Assembly: GCA_965226925.1 (NCBI GenBank)
Contig: CBDDEN010000009.1
Span: 62,001-126,000 of the forward strand
Direction of reading: 5' to 3'
DNA length: 64,000 bases
From: CBDDCX01 sp965226925
GTDB taxonomy: Bacteria > Gemmatimonadota > Gemmatimonadetes > Longimicrobiales > Gaopeijiaceae
A program made the translations under genes and the position numbers. Shown here in pieces: positions 1 to 8,252 of the stretch; position 1 is the first letter of the stretch, and each line of letters begins with the position of its first letter. The notes under the pieces were generated by a model that was not told the DNA's origin, ran no database searches, and saw nothing but the letters and a program-made list of their open reading frames with translations.

Positions 1-95
1 TCGGCCTCAAGATCTCGCTCGGCCTGATGGCGGTCGGCGTCGCGATCTACTTTGTCAGGCGCTACTACCTGTCCCAGAAGGCGGCAGAGGCCTGA
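1..95 (+). CDS. C-terminal end of a membrane protein (partial)
   Basis: The window opens inside a plus-strand reading frame that ends at TGA 93-95. The visible 30 residues are GLKISLGLMAVGVAIYFVRR followed by a short polar tail ending in AEA. They hold one hydrophobic stretch capped by arginines, like a last transmembrane helix with a cytoplasmic tail. The family cannot be named from so little. Confidence 0.5.
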   Translation, partial: GLKISLGLMAVGVAIYFVRRYYLSQKAAEA

Positions 96-116
96 TCCTC
101 CCCTAGGGACGTGTCC

Positions 117-566
117 CTAGCGCCTCAGCGCCAACGTACACACGAAACGGTTATCCACCGTCTGCTCGATGAGGTGGACGAAGAGCGACACCGACTGCTC
201 ATGCTCGCCAGGAATCACCTCCATGGGCCGCCCACCGCAGTCTTCCGATCTCAGCTCCACGACATGGCCACCCTTTTCCACGCGGATTCCGTTGATGGGC
301 TGACGTCGCAGCATCTGGAGCGTGTCCATCACCTCACCATCGAGTAGGACTTCCGCTCCGATGGCCTCGGGAATCGCGAACGTGAAGTCGATCCGAACCA
401 CGTAACCGCGGCCGCCCAACGCGCTGCAAAACATGATCACCAGCACAACCGCGAGAACCATCCACGCGGCCCGCCAACGAAGCCCTCTCATGAAGTCGGC
501 CACAGCCCGCTCCCGATTTCGGCGGCAGGAACCACAGATCCTCGGCGAGCCATCCGGCCCGCGCAC
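117..566 (-). CDS. small hypothetical membrane-anchored protein
   Basis: A 149-residue protein of no family I recognise. The N-terminal 25 residues carry a CGSC pair rich in arginine. A single hydrophobic segment (AAWMVLAVVLVIMFCSALGG, about residues 33-52) follows, then a mostly beta-like extracytoplasmic part of about 95 residues. The start used is GTG at 566, with an AGGG-like sequence just upstream. An ATG at 491 would give a 124-residue protein starting directly with the signal anchor, and is also plausible. It faces the preceding plus-strand gene convergently. Likely envelope-anchored; no function assigned. Confidence 0.5.
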   Translation of the reverse strand: MRGPDGSPRICGSCRRNRERAVADFMRGLRWRAAWMVLAVVLVIMFCSALGGRGYVVRIDFTFAIPEAIGAEVLLDGEVMDTLQMLRRQPINGIRVEKGGHVVELRSEDCGGRPMEVIPGEHEQSVSLFVHLIEQTVDNRFVCTLALRR

Positions 567-646
567 CCGGCCCTGAAGTTCGTATCACCTATCCGAACCG
601 GAGGCAACCGGCGGTCGAGAAAGGGGAGGCGGGTCAACCATCGTCC

Positions 647-772
647 TCACGCCGTCAGACCGTCTAGGACGCAGCCTTCGATGGACGGGCGGTCGACCTG
701 AGAGACGAGTGCGGCCGGGCAGGCCAGGGACGCGGCGAGCAGGGCAACGGCGAAACGAACGGTCCGCGACAT
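647..772 (-). CDS. short secreted peptide ORF, possibly a gene remnant
   Basis: A 41-residue frame from ATG 772 to TGA 647-649. It starts with a credible signal peptide (MSRTVRFAVALLAASLACPA) and continues as a short tail containing SIEGCVLDGLTA. That tail resembles the first strand of carboxypeptidase-regulatory-like repeats (pattern G.V.DG.TG), but the frame stops at once, so this may be the 5' stub of a longer lost gene. It lies 61 bp downstream of the Tat-signal protein on the same strand. No Shine-Dalgarno was confirmed. Confidence 0.3.
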   Translation of the reverse strand: MSRTVRFAVALLAASLACPAALVSQVDRPSIEGCVLDGLTA

Positions 773-833
773 GATGAGGACTCCGTCAGGGGTTGACCTT
801 GGCCGATCGTGGCGGGGGAAGACGGTCCGGGTA

Positions 834-1517
834 TCAGGGGTCCGGACAGGCCCAGGTCACGAGCCGCACCTCTCCCTCGGAGTCGGCGCAGTATCTCCTG
901 GAGAATCGCGTTCCCGTGCCGACGGCCAAGAGAGCCTCCAGGCAAGGATCCTCCCCTCCCGAACGGCATTGAACGGCCTCTAGAGGACCGGCGCTGAACC
1001 ATCCCTCCCCGCCCGACATCGGGGCGCAGTCGAAGTCGATTCTGACGGTGATGCGCCGCCCCGTGCGGATGCGGAAATCGCCTTCGGCGGGAGTCAGCGT
1101 GGGATCCCACTCACCGATGTCGACCTCCTCGAACTCACGGAGCGCGTCGTCCGCCGGAATGGGCACGCCCAGGTCGTCCCCCAGGAGCGGGATACGCCAG
1201 AGGCCTGAGCTCACTGATATGTGGGCCGCCAACAAGACGTTGACCCGACCCCGAGAGTCGTAGTCGACGAAGACTCGCTGTACTCCTCGGGACACGTAGG
1301 CCAACGGCGGCTCCGACACGGGCGACGCGATCCGCACGGCGTTCTCGGACCACGGGAGAAGGATGGGCCGGTCTATGAGCGCTCCATCGGAAGCCGCCTC
1401 ACTTCGGGATCGCATCGCTTCCTCCGGCCCGCATCCGAGGACAGGAAGGGTCGGAGCCGCGAAACCCGCCGCCGCCGCGTGCCGCAGAAACGCGCGACGG
1501 TCGTACCGTTTGCCCAT
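834..1517 (-). CDS. Tat-exported hypothetical protein
   Basis: A 227-residue protein starting at ATG 1515-1517, chosen because an AGGAG lies a few bases upstream. A longer frame to 1553 lacks such a site. The N-terminus MGKRYDRRAFLRHAAAAGF is a twin-arginine signal (RRAFL), followed by a hydrophobic stretch and LGCG that may act as a lipobox. The mature part has several cysteines (DCAP, QCRS, DPCL, YCAD, ACPDP), suggesting disulfides outside the cytoplasm. No catalytic family recognised. Likely folded before export and kept at the outer face of the inner membrane or in the periplasm. Confidence 0.65.
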   Translation of the reverse strand: MGKRYDRRAFLRHAAAAGFAAPTLPVLGCGPEEAMRSRSEAASDGALIDRPILLPWSENAVRIASPVSEPPLAYVSRGVQRVFVDYDSRGRVNVLLAAHISVSSGLWRIPLLGDDLGVPIPADDALREFEEVDIGEWDPTLTPAEGDFRIRTGRRITVRIDFDCAPMSGGEGWFSAGPLEAVQCRSGGEDPCLEALLAVGTGTRFSRRYCADSEGEVRLVTWACPDP

Positions 1518-1734
1518 GGGAATCTCCTGAACCGATGTGAAGTGGAGCACCACACGCTACCGGTCTGCGCCGGTTCGGGCGGGTGCCGCGCACGGTAGAA
1601 CGGGCCCCCCCGGCAAGCAAGGTCCAACTCGACTCCACCAGAATGAGGGATGGCGGGGGGACGACGAACAGGAGCACCCGGCCAGGAACTCCATGGGACT
1701 CGCTCTCGGATCGTCGCCTGGGTATCGTCACGGC

Positions 1735-3138
1735 ATGATCGACACCCTGGATGAACCGCTCGCTCAGATCGCGGCAGCTCTACGCGGCAAGACGCTCTCC
1801 GCCAGCGAGCTGACGGAAGAGGCCATAAGGCGTCACCAGGCCACCGACTCGAGCAATCACGCGTACAAGCAGTTCGACCCCAAGGGTGCCCGGGAGATGG
1901 CGCGCCGAGCGGACGAGAGACTCGGCACGGAGTCGGCCCCGCCACCCTTCTGCGGGATTCCCGTCTCCGTTAAGGATCTGTACGGAGTCGAAGGGCTGCC
2001 GACCTTCGCCGGGACCGCCCGTCGACTTCCGCCGGAGTGGGAGACGGACGCATGGTTGGTGGGCAGACTCAGGGATCAGGGGGCCGTCTTCATGGGGAAG
2101 ACCCACACCGTCGAGCTGGCCTACGGCGCCGTGGGCATCAACCCTCACTGGGATACTCCCCGGAATCCCTGGGACGCCAAACTCCATCGCATTCCCGGAG
2201 GATCATCATGCGGGGCCGGAGTGAGCCTATGGGCGGGCTCGGCGGTGTTGGCCCTCGGGTCCGATACGGGCGGCTCCGTTCGCATCCCCGCCTCGCTCAC
2301 AGGGACCGTAGGCCACAGGACCACCTTCGGCCGCTGGCCGACGACGGGCGTCGTGCCCCTCAGCAGCACGCTCGACACAGTCGGTGGGCTCACACGCTCC
2401 GTGGAGGACAGTGCGTTCTTCTTCGGGGCCGTCGATCCCGCGTGGGGAGATCCTGGGGAGCTGCTCGAGCACATCGGGCAAACGACCCCTGAGGCCATCC
2501 GCATCGTGATGCCTCGATGCGCGGTCTGGTCGGACTGTCAGGCGGACATCACGGCCGTACTGCGTCGGGCACTGGACGACCTTGCTGTGTCCGGTTGGGA
2601 GACGGTCGACGCAGAAGGAAGCCTGCTCGACGAGGCCGGTGACCTGTACCTGACCGGCAGCATCGGCGGAGCCGAGTGCGTGGCATTTCTGAAACGAGAC
2701 CTGCCAGGCTGGTTGGAGATTCTCGATCCGACCGTGGGTGAGCGACTGGCGGGTTCTCCGGCTCTGGAATCCGCACAATACACAGGGTCCATCGCCGCTC
2801 TGGAGGGGATGGTGGCCCGGGCGGGCAGCCTGTTCGAGAAGGCGGACCTTCTAGTGCTGCCGACCGCCATCATCACTCCCCCGGTCGTATCGGACCTCGA
2901 CGACCTGGGCCGGTACAACGAGACGAACAGGGCCACGCTCCGACCCACGAGCCCTGCCAGCATGCTCGGCCTGTGCGCCGTGACGCTGCCCGTGGGCCTC
3001 GACGACGCCGGTATGCCCGTCGGCCTACAGCTCGTTGCCCCGGGCGGGCAGGACGAGCTTCTGCTCGGAGCGGCCTTGGCGGCCGAGAGGGTGTTCGGCA
3101 CGGCCCGCCAACGACTCGGTGTCCCACCACGCGGTTGA
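1735..3138 (+). CDS. amidase signature family hydrolase
   Basis: A 467-residue amidase-signature enzyme that hydrolyses C-N bonds of amides. It carries the Ser-cisSer-Lys triad: Lys80 in VSVKDLYG, the Ser pair 157/158 in GGSSCGAG, and nucleophile Ser181 in SDTGGSVRIPA. Cys159 sits where many family members have Ser or Gly. I chose ATG 1735 (MIDTLDEPL) because family homology begins there; upstream in-frame starts at 1693 and 1537 add non-conserved sequence. GatA of the Glu-tRNA amidotransferase is unlikely, as the protein is shorter in its C-terminal half and no gatB or gatC is nearby. Substrate unknown. metZ follows 64 bp downstream on the same strand. Confidence 0.85.
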   Translation: MIDTLDEPLAQIAAALRGKTLSASELTEEAIRRHQATDSSNHAYKQFDPKGAREMARRADERLGTESAPPPFCGIPVSVKDLYGVEGLPTFAGTARRLPPEWETDAWLVGRLRDQGAVFMGKTHTVELAYGAVGINPHWDTPRNPWDAKLHRIPGGSSCGAGVSLWAGSAVLALGSDTGGSVRIPASLTGTVGHRTTFGRWPTTGVVPLSSTLDTVGGLTRSVEDSAFFFGAVDPAWGDPGELLEHIGQTTPEAIRIVMPRCAVWSDCQADITAVLRRALDDLAVSGWETVDAEGSLLDEAGDLYLTGSIGGAECVAFLKRDLPGWLEILDPTVGERLAGSPALESAQYTGSIAALEGMVARAGSLFEKADLLVLPTAIITPPVVSDLDDLGRYNETNRATLRPTSPASMLGLCAVTLPVGLDDAGMPVGLQLVAPGGQDELLLGAALAAERVFGTARQRLGVPPRG

Positions 3139-3202
3139 ACCGAATCGGTTGGGACCCTATCGTAACTCCCTCTTTCCGATCCGAGTCATCAGAGAGCCTG
3201 CC

Positions 3203-4384
3203 ATGAACGAGTGGAAGCGTCAAACCCAAGCGATCCGTACCCAGGCGGAAGCGTCGTGTCACCGTGAGCACTCGGTTCCGATGTTCCTCACGTCGAGCTT
3301 CGTCTTCGACGACAGCGAGGAGATGCGCGCCGCCTTCGCGGATGACATCCAACGGAACATCTACAGTCGCTTCACGAACCCGAACGTCTCCGAGCTCGCC
3401 GAGAAGATCCGGCTCATGGAGGGCGCCGAGGCCGGGCACGCGACGGCCACCGGAATGGCCGCGGTTTTCGCCACTTTCGGGGCGCTGTGTTCATCCGGTG
3501 ATCACATTCTGGCGTGCCGTTCCCTGTTCGGCTCCACCCACACGATCCTGACCAAGATCCTGCCCCGCTGGGGGATCACGCATACCTATGTGGATGCGTC
3601 GGATGAGGATGGCTGGCGCGCCGGCATCCAGGAAAACACGCGCCTGATATTCCTGGAGACTCCCACCAATCCCGCGGTGGACCTGATCGATCTCGAGTTC
3701 CTCGGGAGCCTGGCAGCAGAAAGGGACGTGATCCTGGCGGTGGACAACTGCTTTGCCACCCCTGCCCTCCAACGTCCTTTGGAGCTTGGTGCACACATCT
3801 CGCTCCACTCGGCCACGAAGTACATCGACGGCCAAGGCCGAGTGATGGGAGGCGTGGTCGTCGGCCCCGAAGATCTCATCCAGCAGATCTACGATTTCGC
3901 CCGCGCTACCGGACCAGCCCTGTCACCGTTCAACGCGTGGGTCCTCTCCAAGAGCGTGGAGACACTCGAGCTCCGCATGGAAAAGCACTCACAGAACGCG
4001 ATGGAGCTAGCCCAGTGGCTCGAGAGTCACCCGGCAGCAGGATCGGTTCGGTACCCGTTCCTACCCTCCCATCCGCAACACGAGATAGCCAAGCGCCAGA
4101 TGTCGGCAGGCGGGGGTGTGGTCACCTTCACGCTCGAGGGCGGGCTGGAGCATGGGAAGCGGTTCATGGACGCGATCGAGATGTGCTCGCTCACCGCGAA
4201 CCTCGGTGACACCCGGACGATCGTCAGTCACCCATCGTCCACGACACACGCCAAGCTCACGGAGGAGGAGCGACAGGCGGTGGGCATCACGCCTGGGCTG
4301 ATCCGGATATCCGTGGGGCTGGAAGACATGCGGGATGTGATCCACGACGTCGAGCAGGCGTTGGCGCGGGTGATGGAGGTCTAG
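3203..4384 (+). CDS. metZ: O-succinylhomoserine sulfhydrylase, PLP-dependent
   Basis: A 393-residue Cys/Met-metabolism PLP enzyme. MetZ makes homocysteine from O-succinylhomoserine and sulfide, bypassing cystathionine in methionine synthesis. The PLP lysine is Lys206 in HSATKYIDGQGR, and this wording is typical of MetZ rather than MetB or MetC. Other family motifs are YSRFTNPNV (phosphate and subunit contact), ETPTNP, and TIVSHPSSTTHA near the C-terminus. Length is normal. ATG 3203 gives the canonical N-terminus. Downstream it converges with the ppx gene; a GC hairpin (GGGCGG/CCGCCC at 4444-4459) lies between them but has no T tract. Confidence 0.9.
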   Translation: MNEWKRQTQAIRTQAEASCHREHSVPMFLTSSFVFDDSEEMRAAFADDIQRNIYSRFTNPNVSELAEKIRLMEGAEAGHATATGMAAVFATFGALCSSGDHILACRSLFGSTHTILTKILPRWGITHTYVDASDEDGWRAGIQENTRLIFLETPTNPAVDLIDLEFLGSLAAERDVILAVDNCFATPALQRPLELGAHISLHSATKYIDGQGRVMGGVVVGPEDLIQQIYDFARATGPALSPFNAWVLSKSVETLELRMEKHSQNAMELAQWLESHPAAGSVRYPFLPSHPQHEIAKRQMSAGGGVVTFTLEGGLEHGKRFMDAIEMCSLTANLGDTRTIVSHPSSTTHAKLTEEERQAVGITPGLIRISVGLEDMRDVIHDVEQALARVMEV

Positions 4385-4526
4385 GAGCGCACCACCAAGC
4401 CGATTGTGGCGACCGCCATCGAGAAACCGTGAGGCGGGCGAACGGGCGGTGACCCGCCCTAGGAGACCTCCAGCCGAATCCCCAAGCGCCCGAGTTGGCG
4501 GCTCTCTTCTTCCAGGTCGGCGATCG

Positions 4527-5951
4527 TCAGCGGGTGCCGCCGCAGCCATCCCGGCGGACATAAGAGCGTGATCCCCGCCTCGTCCGCGCGCCAGTGCAGG
4601 GCGGAAGCGCCCGCGCGAGACGCGAACGATGCACGAGCACGGCAAGCCGCAGAAGGGCGCTGAGGCGTGTCACCTGGAGTACCAGACGGTCCGGGAGGGT
4701 CGCGAAGACCTCAGCCGACAGTCCACGGCGGTGCGTGCGAATGAGCGTCGCGAGGACCAATTGGTCTTCGCGTGAGAACCCCGGCAACTCCGAGTTCTCG
4801 ACCAGGTAGGCACCGTGTTGATGGTAGCCGCTGTGCGCGATCGCCAGCCCGACCTCGTGCACACGGGCAGCCCAGTCCAGCGCTTGTCGATGCGAGGGGC
4901 CGACCTGCCACGATCCGGCGACCTGGTCGAAGGCCGTCAGGGCCGTGGCGCTGACTCGTGCGGCCTGTGCCTGGTCCACGCGATACCGCGCAGCGAAGGC
5001 CGCGATGCTCGCCTTTCGGGGATCGAAGTGCTGAACACGACCTACGAGGTCATGGAGCGCCCCGTCGCGAAGAGCGCCATCCGACACGGTCATCTCGTCG
5101 ATCTCGAAGTTCCGGAGGCACGCTGCGAGAATCGCCACACCACCTGGAAACACCGACCGTCGCTCATCGGGCAGGCCGGGCAGCTTAAGTCGATCGACAT
5201 GGCCGGCTGCCGCCATCGCGCGCCGGAGTCCTTTGACGCCGGCCCGGGTGATGGCTTGCGCATCGGACCCGCCGTTGGCCAACACTCGCTCCACGGCCCG
5301 GATCGTCCCCGACGACCCCACGGCGCGCTCCCACCGCCCGCGCCGGAACATCTTCCGGACAGGCCGCAGCTCCAAGGCGGCCGCGATCTCCGCCTCCTTG
5401 AAGGCGGCTCGGGTGATCACTCCGTCGGGGAAGAACCGACGGCTGTAGCCGATACACCCGAGGCTCACGGTCTCCAGCGTATCGGGCTCGAAACCGCTAC
5501 CCAGGATCAGTTCAGTGCTGCCGCCGCCGATATCGACCACGAGGTGGCGACGATCTCGCTCCACCAGTTCCTGTGCCACGCCGAAGTAGATCAGGCGAGC
5601 CTCCTCACGCCCGGATATGATCTCGATGGGATGTCCCAGCGCCTGCTCCGCCTCGGCGAGGAACGCCCGCGGACTCTGCATCTGGCGGAACGTGTTGGTC
5701 GCGAGGGCACGTATCCGATCCGGGGAGATGCCTTGAAGGCGTTGACCGAATCGCATCAAGCATTCCAGCGCGCGGCCCCTGGCATCGTCGTTCAGCGATC
5801 CGTCGTCCCGTAGGCCGGCGGCCAGCTGGACCATCTCCCGCAGCCGGTCGATGACCTGCAGTTGGCCCTGCTCGCGTCGGGCAACGATCAAGTGGAAGCT
5901 GTTCGACCCGAGGTCGACCGCAGCCAGAGTTTCGCCGGTCTGAACCGTCAT
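4527..5951 (-). CDS. Ppx/GppA family phosphatase, C-terminus frameshifted
   Basis: Exopolyphosphatase / pppGpp phosphatase of the ASKHA fold. Motifs: AAVDLGSNSFHLIV (phosphate 1), VVDIGGGSTELI (phosphate 2) and GSSGTIRA. The HD-like C-terminal domain follows (VHEVGLAIAHSGYHQHG). ATG 5949-5951 overlaps the queG stop by four bases. After LVHRSR the frame turns into a non-family arginine-rich tail ending at 4527. In another frame the expected ending (WLRRHPLTIADLEEES) runs on to TAG 4459-4461. One missing base near 4625 would rejoin them into a protein of about 497 residues. Translation is probably coupled to queG. Choosing between Ppx and GppA needs biochemistry. Confidence 0.85.
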   Translation of the reverse strand: MTVQTGETLAAVDLGSNSFHLIVARREQGQLQVIDRLREMVQLAAGLRDDGSLNDDARGRALECLMRFGQRLQGISPDRIRALATNTFRQMQSPRAFLAEAEQALGHPIEIISGREEARLIYFGVAQELVERDRRHLVVDIGGGSTELILGSGFEPDTLETVSLGCIGYSRRFFPDGVITRAAFKEAEIAAALELRPVRKMFRRGRWERAVGSSGTIRAVERVLANGGSDAQAITRAGVKGLRRAMAAAGHVDRLKLPGLPDERRSVFPGGVAILAACLRNFEIDEMTVSDGALRDGALHDLVGRVQHFDPRKASIAAFAARYRVDQAQAARVSATALTAFDQVAGSWQVGPSHRQALDWAARVHEVGLAIAHSGYHQHGAYLVENSELPGFSREDQLVLATLIRTHRRGLSAEVFATLPDRLVLQVTRLSALLRLAVLVHRSRLARALPPCTGARTRRGSRSYVRRDGCGGTR

Positions 5952-7036
5952 TCACTCCCCCGGACAGACCGGAAGCCCACCTGCTCGAGCGCCCAGATCG
6001 CATGCTCCCTCACCAAGGGCGAAACGTCGTCCAGTGCACTCGTGAGCACCGGCACCGCCTCCTTCGCCCCCCAGTTGCCCAGCGCCACGCAGACGTTTCG
6101 CAGAAGACCCGAGCGCTTCGCCCGTTTGATCGGCGAGCCGCGGAACATCTCCCGAAAGCCCTCCTCGTCCACGGCCAGCAGTCGCCCCGCCAAGTCAATC
6201 AACTGCGGCCCATCCATCCCTTCACGTGTGAGGTATGCCGTCTCGTCGCCCGGTTCAGCGAACTTCTGGTTCCATGGGCACACCTCCTGGCAGATGTCGC
6301 ACCCGTAAACGCGATTCCCCATGAGGGACCTGAACTCGAGGGGTATGGGGCCTCTGTGCTCGATCGTCAAGTAGGAGATGCATCGGCGTGCGTCCATGAT
6401 GGGAGCGCCGTGCTCGTCTCGGCCAAGGAGCGCCCCCGTGGGGCAGGCGTCCAGACAGCTCATGCAGGTTCCGCAATGGTCTTCGCGAAACGGCGCGCTC
6501 ACCTCGAGGTCCAGATCGAGTAGCAGGACACCGAGGAAGAAGTACGATCCGCGCTGCGGGTTGATCAGCATGGTGTTCTTCCCGAACCACCCCAGACCGG
6601 CCCGCAGGGCGAGCTCCCTCTCCAGGATGGGCCCGGTGTCTACATACACCCGGCCGACGACCGGCCTCGCCACCAAGAACTCGATCCACTTGTGAAGGCT
6701 CAGCAGCCGCTTCTTGACGACCTTGTGGTAGTCTCGGCCGCGTGCGTAACGGGCCACGACGGCCTTGGACGGGTCCTCGGGTACACCGGCACCATCCTCT
6801 TGATAGTAGTCGTGGCCCACCACGATGGCGGTCTTGACGGACGGCTCCGTATGCCGGAGGTCGGCGCGCCGATCCACGGCGTCTTGACGGGACAGATAGC
6901 TCATGTCGCCGTGCGCCCCCTCGGCGATCCACGCCCGATACAGATCCATGTGCGTGCTCGGTTCCACCGACGCGACGCCCACCAGCTCGAAGCCCTGGCC
7001 TCGCGCACGCGTCTCGATTTGGGATGCGAGCGTCAT
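5948..7036 (-). CDS. queG: epoxyqueuosine reductase QueG
   Basis: A 362-residue iron-sulfur/cobalamin enzyme that reduces epoxyqueuosine to queuosine in tRNA, the last step of Q synthesis. The middle has VDTGPILERELALRAGLGW, typical of the QueG core. Two [4Fe-4S] motifs follow (CGTCMSCLDACP and CDICQEVCPWN). The C-terminus has a HEAT-like repeat (LRNVCVALGNWG...LVREHAIWALEQVG) used for tRNA binding. ATG 7034-7036 overlaps the stop of the upstream glycosyltransferase gene (ATGA), and its own stop overlaps the ppx start, so these three genes look translationally coupled. queE, from the start of the same pathway, is at 15552. Confidence 0.93.
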   Translation of the reverse strand: MTLASQIETRARGQGFELVGVASVEPSTHMDLYRAWIAEGAHGDMSYLSRQDAVDRRADLRHTEPSVKTAIVVGHDYYQEDGAGVPEDPSKAVVARYARGRDYHKVVKKRLLSLHKWIEFLVARPVVGRVYVDTGPILERELALRAGLGWFGKNTMLINPQRGSYFFLGVLLLDLDLEVSAPFREDHCGTCMSCLDACPTGALLGRDEHGAPIMDARRCISYLTIEHRGPIPLEFRSLMGNRVYGCDICQEVCPWNQKFAEPGDETAYLTREGMDGPQLIDLAGRLLAVDEEGFREMFRGSPIKRAKRSGLLRNVCVALGNWGAKEAVPVLTSALDDVSPLVREHAIWALEQVGFRSVRGSE

Positions 7037-8172
7037 GCGCCGTACGCCCGTCCCTTCCACTCGATATGGGGGCCCCGTACCCAGCTCCGCACGAAGATGT
7101 ACGCCCCCACGATGGCTCCGAGCGGATAGAGGAGGCCGTACCATGGTGGGGCATGGAGCCGCCATGTGGCTGCGGCCCAGAAGACCGCACTGGCACCCGT
7201 GACACAGGCGGCCCAAAGGCCCCATCCGGAAGATGCGAGACCGCCGGCACCGAGCAGAGCCAGAACCGGCGGCACGATCCACAACGTGACGCCGCTGACC
7301 AGGGAGAGCCACATCACCGGTGTCCTGGCCCAGGGAGTCAACGACTGACGCGCCCCCGTCGCCATGTTCTTGGACCAACCCTCGATCAACTCGCGGAGCG
7401 AACGGTACATGCGTGTGGACAGAACGGCCGATCCCTCCCGCACCGAGAGCCTCTTGCCGGAGCGGCACAAGAGCTGGGCCAGACGCTGATCTTCCACGAC
7501 CTCACCGCTCACGGCTGCGTGTCCCCCCAGATCCTCGTATATGCCTCTTCGGAACAGCAGGTACTGCCCATTGGCGATTGCACGTCGCCAACGGCGGGAC
7601 TCGCAGGGTCGTCCCATGTTCGAGAAGCGCAGGAGCATGGGCACCGCTATCTGGGGCTGGACGAGGCGCTCCCAGAACGTCCCCATGAGCTGGCGCCCCA
7701 TGACGGTCAGCGCGTCGGCCCCGTCCTCATACAACCCGGCCACGGTCATCGTCATGAGCCGCCTGTGGTGAACCGTGTCGGCGTCGGTGAACAGCAACAA
7801 TTCGCCCTGCGCCTTCTCAGCTCCCTGGGTGCAGGCCCACGGCTTTCCGAACCACCCGTCGGGCAGTGCGGCTCCGTCGACCACGACCACCCTGCGCGCC
7901 CGAGCCGGATCGACGCCACGTGCAACCTCGGCCGTGCCGTCGTCACTCCGGTCATCGACCACGATCACCTCGAAGGCGGGATAGTCCGACCCACAGATGG
8001 ACTCCACACACTCGCGGATGCTGCGTCCTTCGTTCCGAGCCGGGATGATCACGCTCACAAAAGGCGCTTCTCCCCCCACCGCCACATCCACCAGAGGACG
8101 CGGCAAGCGCACCCGAATCACCATGTAGACGAGCAGGGCGATCCAGGGTGCGGAGGCGTAGATGAAGGGCAA
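7033..8172 (-). CDS. GT2 family glycosyltransferase, membrane-bound
   Basis: A 379-residue inverting glycosyltransferase. The GT-A domain shows SVIIPARNEGRSI, VVDDRSDDGT, FTDADTVH (DxD-type metal site) and VEDQRLAQLL. It is flanked by an N-terminal hydrophobic segment and C-terminal transmembrane helices (about residues 285-365), like HpnB/CrtQ-type enzymes acting on membrane lipids or carotenoids. The only start available is TTG at 8172, because the frame is closed by a stop at 8206-8208. The tandem IS pair begins 80 bp upstream of this start, so the native promoter may have been displaced. Acceptor unknown. Confidence 0.8.
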   Translation of the reverse strand: MPFIYASAPWIALLVYMVIRVRLPRPLVDVAVGGEAPFVSVIIPARNEGRSIRECVESICGSDYPAFEVIVVDDRSDDGTAEVARGVDPARARRVVVVDGAALPDGWFGKPWACTQGAEKAQGELLLFTDADTVHHRRLMTMTVAGLYEDGADALTVMGRQLMGTFWERLVQPQIAVPMLLRFSNMGRPCESRRWRRAIANGQYLLFRRGIYEDLGGHAAVSGEVVEDQRLAQLLCRSGKRLSVREGSAVLSTRMYRSLRELIEGWSKNMATGARQSLTPWARTPVMWLSLVSGVTLWIVPPVLALLGAGGLASSGWGLWAACVTGASAVFWAAATWRLHAPPWYGLLYPLGAIVGAYIFVRSWVRGPHIEWKGRAYGA

Positions 8173-8252
8173 AGGCGTTGATCCAGTGTGCCAGAAGTGG
8201 TAGACCTATCCTTTCGTGGGACAGGCCTCACAGCAAGACAGGAAACCTCTAG

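Noticed and set aside
4441..4461. Terminator hairpin between metZ and ppx
   Set aside because: A 6-bp stem (GGGCGG/CCGCCC) exists but has no T tract on either strand and overlaps the restored end of ppx, so I did not list it as a terminator.
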